This document shows, in pieces, positions 16,488 to 17,611 of a DNA stretch of 17,611 nucleotides. Made by a program: the position numbers and the translations under genes. Source of the stretch: DATAFF01 sp036257595 (GTDB lineage: Bacteria > Pseudomonadota > Alphaproteobacteria > Rhizobiales > Aestuariivirgaceae); contig DATAFF010000099.1 of the NCBI GenBank assembly GCA_036257595.1, positions 1 to 17,611 on the forward strand, read 5' to 3'. The notes beneath the pieces were generated by a model that saw nothing but the letters and a program-made list of their open reading frames with translations, had not been told where the DNA came from and searched no databases. Within the stretch, counting starts at the first letter, position 1, and every line of letters begins with the position of its first letter.

Positions 16488-16734
16488 GGGGCTCTCGGAG
16501 GTTGACCCTGGTGGCCGCAGATATGGCGTCATGACCCGGCGAAAGTCCACATCATCCGTGCCTGCCGGTGCGTGGCCTGCCAGCGCATGGCTGGCATAAC
16601 GGTGCCGCAATGCAGCATGGTAACACGCTGCCAAACAGCGGCCGGGAAGCGCGGGAATCAGCGGTGCGGTGGTGTCGTGTCGCAGTTTGCACGCAGCCCT
16701 TGAAATTCGTGCGCTGCAGTGCAACATAGATCTC
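16488..16734. promoter_or_regulatory. pepF upstream region
   Basis: This stretch has no gene I can support. It must hold the minus-strand pepF promoter. A perfect hairpin GCCAGC-GCATG-GCTGGC lies at 16579-16595. On the plus strand, TTGAAA (16700-16705) and CATAGA (16725-16730) are a weak promoter candidate, 19 bases apart, correctly placed to start the small RNA at about 16735. Confidence 0.35.
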
Positions 16735-16821
16735 GCGGACGGGGTTCGCCCCTTCCGCAGCCCTTCCTGGGCGTTTCCTCCCTAGACTTGGGCCGTGCCG
16801 CGAAAGCGTCCGGCCCTTTTT
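16735..16821 (+). ncRNA. Candidate trans-acting small RNA with anti-Shine-Dalgarno loop
   Basis: About 87 nt with three consecutive hairpins on the plus strand. Hairpin 1 is GCGGA-C-GGGG-TTCG-CCCC-T-TCCGC (16735-16758), a nine-pair stem with one internal mismatch and a UUCG loop. Hairpin 2 is GCCC-TTCCT-GGGC (16760-16772). A single-stranded linker, GTTTCCTCCCTAGACTT (16773-16789), exposes CCUCC. Hairpin 3 is a terminator. No open frame explains this structure, and no plus-strand gene lies upstream that would need the terminator. Exposed CCUCC motifs that pair with mRNA ribosome binding sites are known in rhizobial small RNAs such as the NfeR1 (alpha-r14) group; whether this is the same family cannot be told here. 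The exact 5' end is uncertain. Confidence 0.6.
16790..16821 (+). terminator. Rho-independent terminator of the candidate small RNA
   Basis: GGGCCG (16790-16795) pairs with CGGCCC (16811-16816). An inner CGC-GAAA-GCG stem (16799-16808) has a GNRA tetraloop. TTTTT (16817-16821) follows at once, then CTT. The T tract is only on the plus-strand side, so it ends a plus-strand transcript and does not serve the minus-strand integrase gene. It may double as the attachment site of the neighbouring integrase. Confidence 0.8.
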
Positions 16822-16841
16822 CTTGCTGTAATTCCAAGTGA

Positions 16842-17611
16842 TTATCCCCTCTTATCTAGAACGCGGTTATCTGAACTCGGCAAATTCTCGGCAACATCGA
16901 CGATGGCGGCATCGGCGGCGCGCTGCTCGAGATGGCCGTAGGATTCATCAACTACGGCGAGCTTCTTCCACCTGCCCGCCTCCTTGACGGTTTTGATGTC
17001 ATAACCGCGCCTTAGGAGCCGGGCGGCGAAGGCGTGGCGGCCGATCTTGTGCGGCGCAAGGTAGTCCAGCCCTGCCCGCTGGCAGGCGGCCTGGAGCGCC
17101 CTGCAGAGCCCCTGTGACGTCGACCAGGCGAACGCACGACCGGCGGCAGGCATCACGGCCATGACCGCCTCCTGAACCCGCGGCGGCAACTTCACCGAGG
17201 CGGCCTCGCCATTCTTGGTGTGATCGACCAGGACCCTACCCGGCTGCACCTTGAAGGATCGAACCGTCAGGCTGAGCGCCTCGCCGGTCCTCAAGCCGGT
17301 ATAGGTCATCAGCAGGACGACGGCGGCGAGCTCGGGATCGCAGTGTGGCAGAAGCTGCGCGAGATAGTCATCATCCGCCCACCTGGTGACCTTGCGCTTG
17401 GGGACCTTCGGGAACTTGATCTGCCTGGGCGAGACACCCTCGATACCGCATTCGGCGGCATGGCGGAGAACCGCATTGATCGGCCCGTAGCATTGCCGGA
17501 CCAGGGTGGCATTACAGACATGCGGATAAAGCGTCTTGGCGACGCGATCGATCTCCGCCTGATCAATCTTGTCGAGCGATTTGTCGCCCCACAGGTCGAC
17601 CAGTGGCAGCA
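16842..17611 (-). CDS. Tyrosine recombinase / phage-type integrase, 5' end outside the window
   Basis: The reading frame is open from the window edge to the TAA at 16842, so at least 256 residues are visible and the N-terminus is missing. The first part (KIDQAEIDRVAKTLYPHVCN, then CYGPINAVLRHAAECG) is a SAM-like core-binding domain. The catalytic domain has TGLRTGEALSL (first Arg), a beta-hairpin Lys in HTKNGEAASVKLP, PHKIGRHAFAARLLRRG (His/Arg box), AGRWKKLAVVDESYGHL with the Trp of the H/W position, and the nucleophilic Tyr. The Met at 17309 is internal, not the start. The gene points at, and ends about 20 bp from, the candidate small RNA terminator, the usual arrangement of an integrase next to its attachment site. 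No frameshift was seen. Confidence 0.9.
   Translation of the reverse strand, partial: LPLVDLWGDKSLDKIDQAEIDRVAKTLYPHVCNATLVRQCYGPINAVLRHAAECGIEGVSPRQIKFPKVPKRKVTRWADDDYLAQLLPHCDPELAAVVLLMTYTGLRTGEALSLTVRSFKVQPGRVLVDHTKNGEAASVKLPPRVQEAVMAVMPAAGRAFAWSTSQGLCRALQAACQRAGLDYLAPHKIGRHAFAARLLRRGYDIKTVKEAGRWKKLAVVDESYGHLEQRAADAAIVDVAENLPSSDNRVLDKRG

Noticed and set aside
15387..16505. A 372-codon plus-strand open frame opposite pepF
   Set aside because: No domain is visible, and pepF with its HELGH motif occupies the minus strand.
16735..16821. tRNA, SRP RNA, RNase P RNA or 6S RNA as identity of the structured region
   Set aside because: There is no cloverleaf or CCA end, no GGUCAGGUCCGGAAGGAAGCAG-like SRP core and no GAGGAAAGUCC RNase P core, and 6S RNA should be a single long rod with a central bubble; three short hairpins do not fit.
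17309..17566. A possible separate 85-residue minus-strand gene beside the integrase, and with it a possible frameshift
   Set aside because: Direct translation shows the integrase frame is open through this segment to the window edge with a normal core-binding domain, so the other frame is a shadow and no frameshift is needed.

Overview
The window looks like chromosomal DNA of an alphaproteobacterium of the Hyphomicrobiales, probably near Bradyrhizobiaceae/Xanthobacteraceae. I infer this from the high GC content, the transhydrogenase encoded by three separate genes (pntAA, pntAB, pntB), the basic C-terminal tail of bS21, the YdcH-like pair beside purEK, and the short palindromic repeats between genes. 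It is mostly housekeeping metabolism. The non-standard content is in the intergenic DNA and at the right edge.

Left part (1-5811). The window opens inside a perfect 7-bp tandem array (19 copies of TGCCTAC) that supplies the stop codon of an SDR dehydrogenase. The SDR gene follows prpE (propionyl-CoA synthetase) with a 15-bp gap, both on the minus strand. Divergently on the plus strand lie an OpgC-family membrane acyltransferase and, 2 bp later, a fatty/organic-acid:CoA ligase.

Middle part (5812-8542). Two small YdcH-like (DUF465) coiled-coil proteins are divergently transcribed. On the plus strand follow purE (TTG start) and purK, overlapping by 11 bp and forming the two-step AIR-to-CAIR module of purine synthesis, and then rpsU (GTG start) behind a leader with two hairpins.

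Right part (8659-16487). All genes are on the minus strand, read in the order pepF, a DUF3445/HODM-like haem protein, an ABC1/AarF/UbiB-like kinase, a small three-helix protein with a COX4-like N-terminus, pntAA, pntAB, pntB. The first three overlap by 4-8 bp and are probably translationally coupled. The last four form the proton-translocating transhydrogenase operon. A 274-bp foldback (MITE-like) element lies exactly between pntAA and pntAB and supplies the pntAA stop codon. A degenerate hairpin form of the same 7-bp repeat seen at the left edge follows the kinase gene, and a third copy follows pntB.

Right edge (16488-17611). The gap upstream of pepF contains a strong candidate for an unannotated plus-strand small RNA of about 85 nt: three hairpins, an exposed CCUCC anti-Shine-Dalgarno stretch, and an intrinsic terminator with a U tract. 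About 20 bp beyond its terminator is the 3' end of a tyrosine recombinase gene that runs off the window. The likely reading is that an integrative element starts here and uses the 3' end of the small RNA gene as its attachment site.
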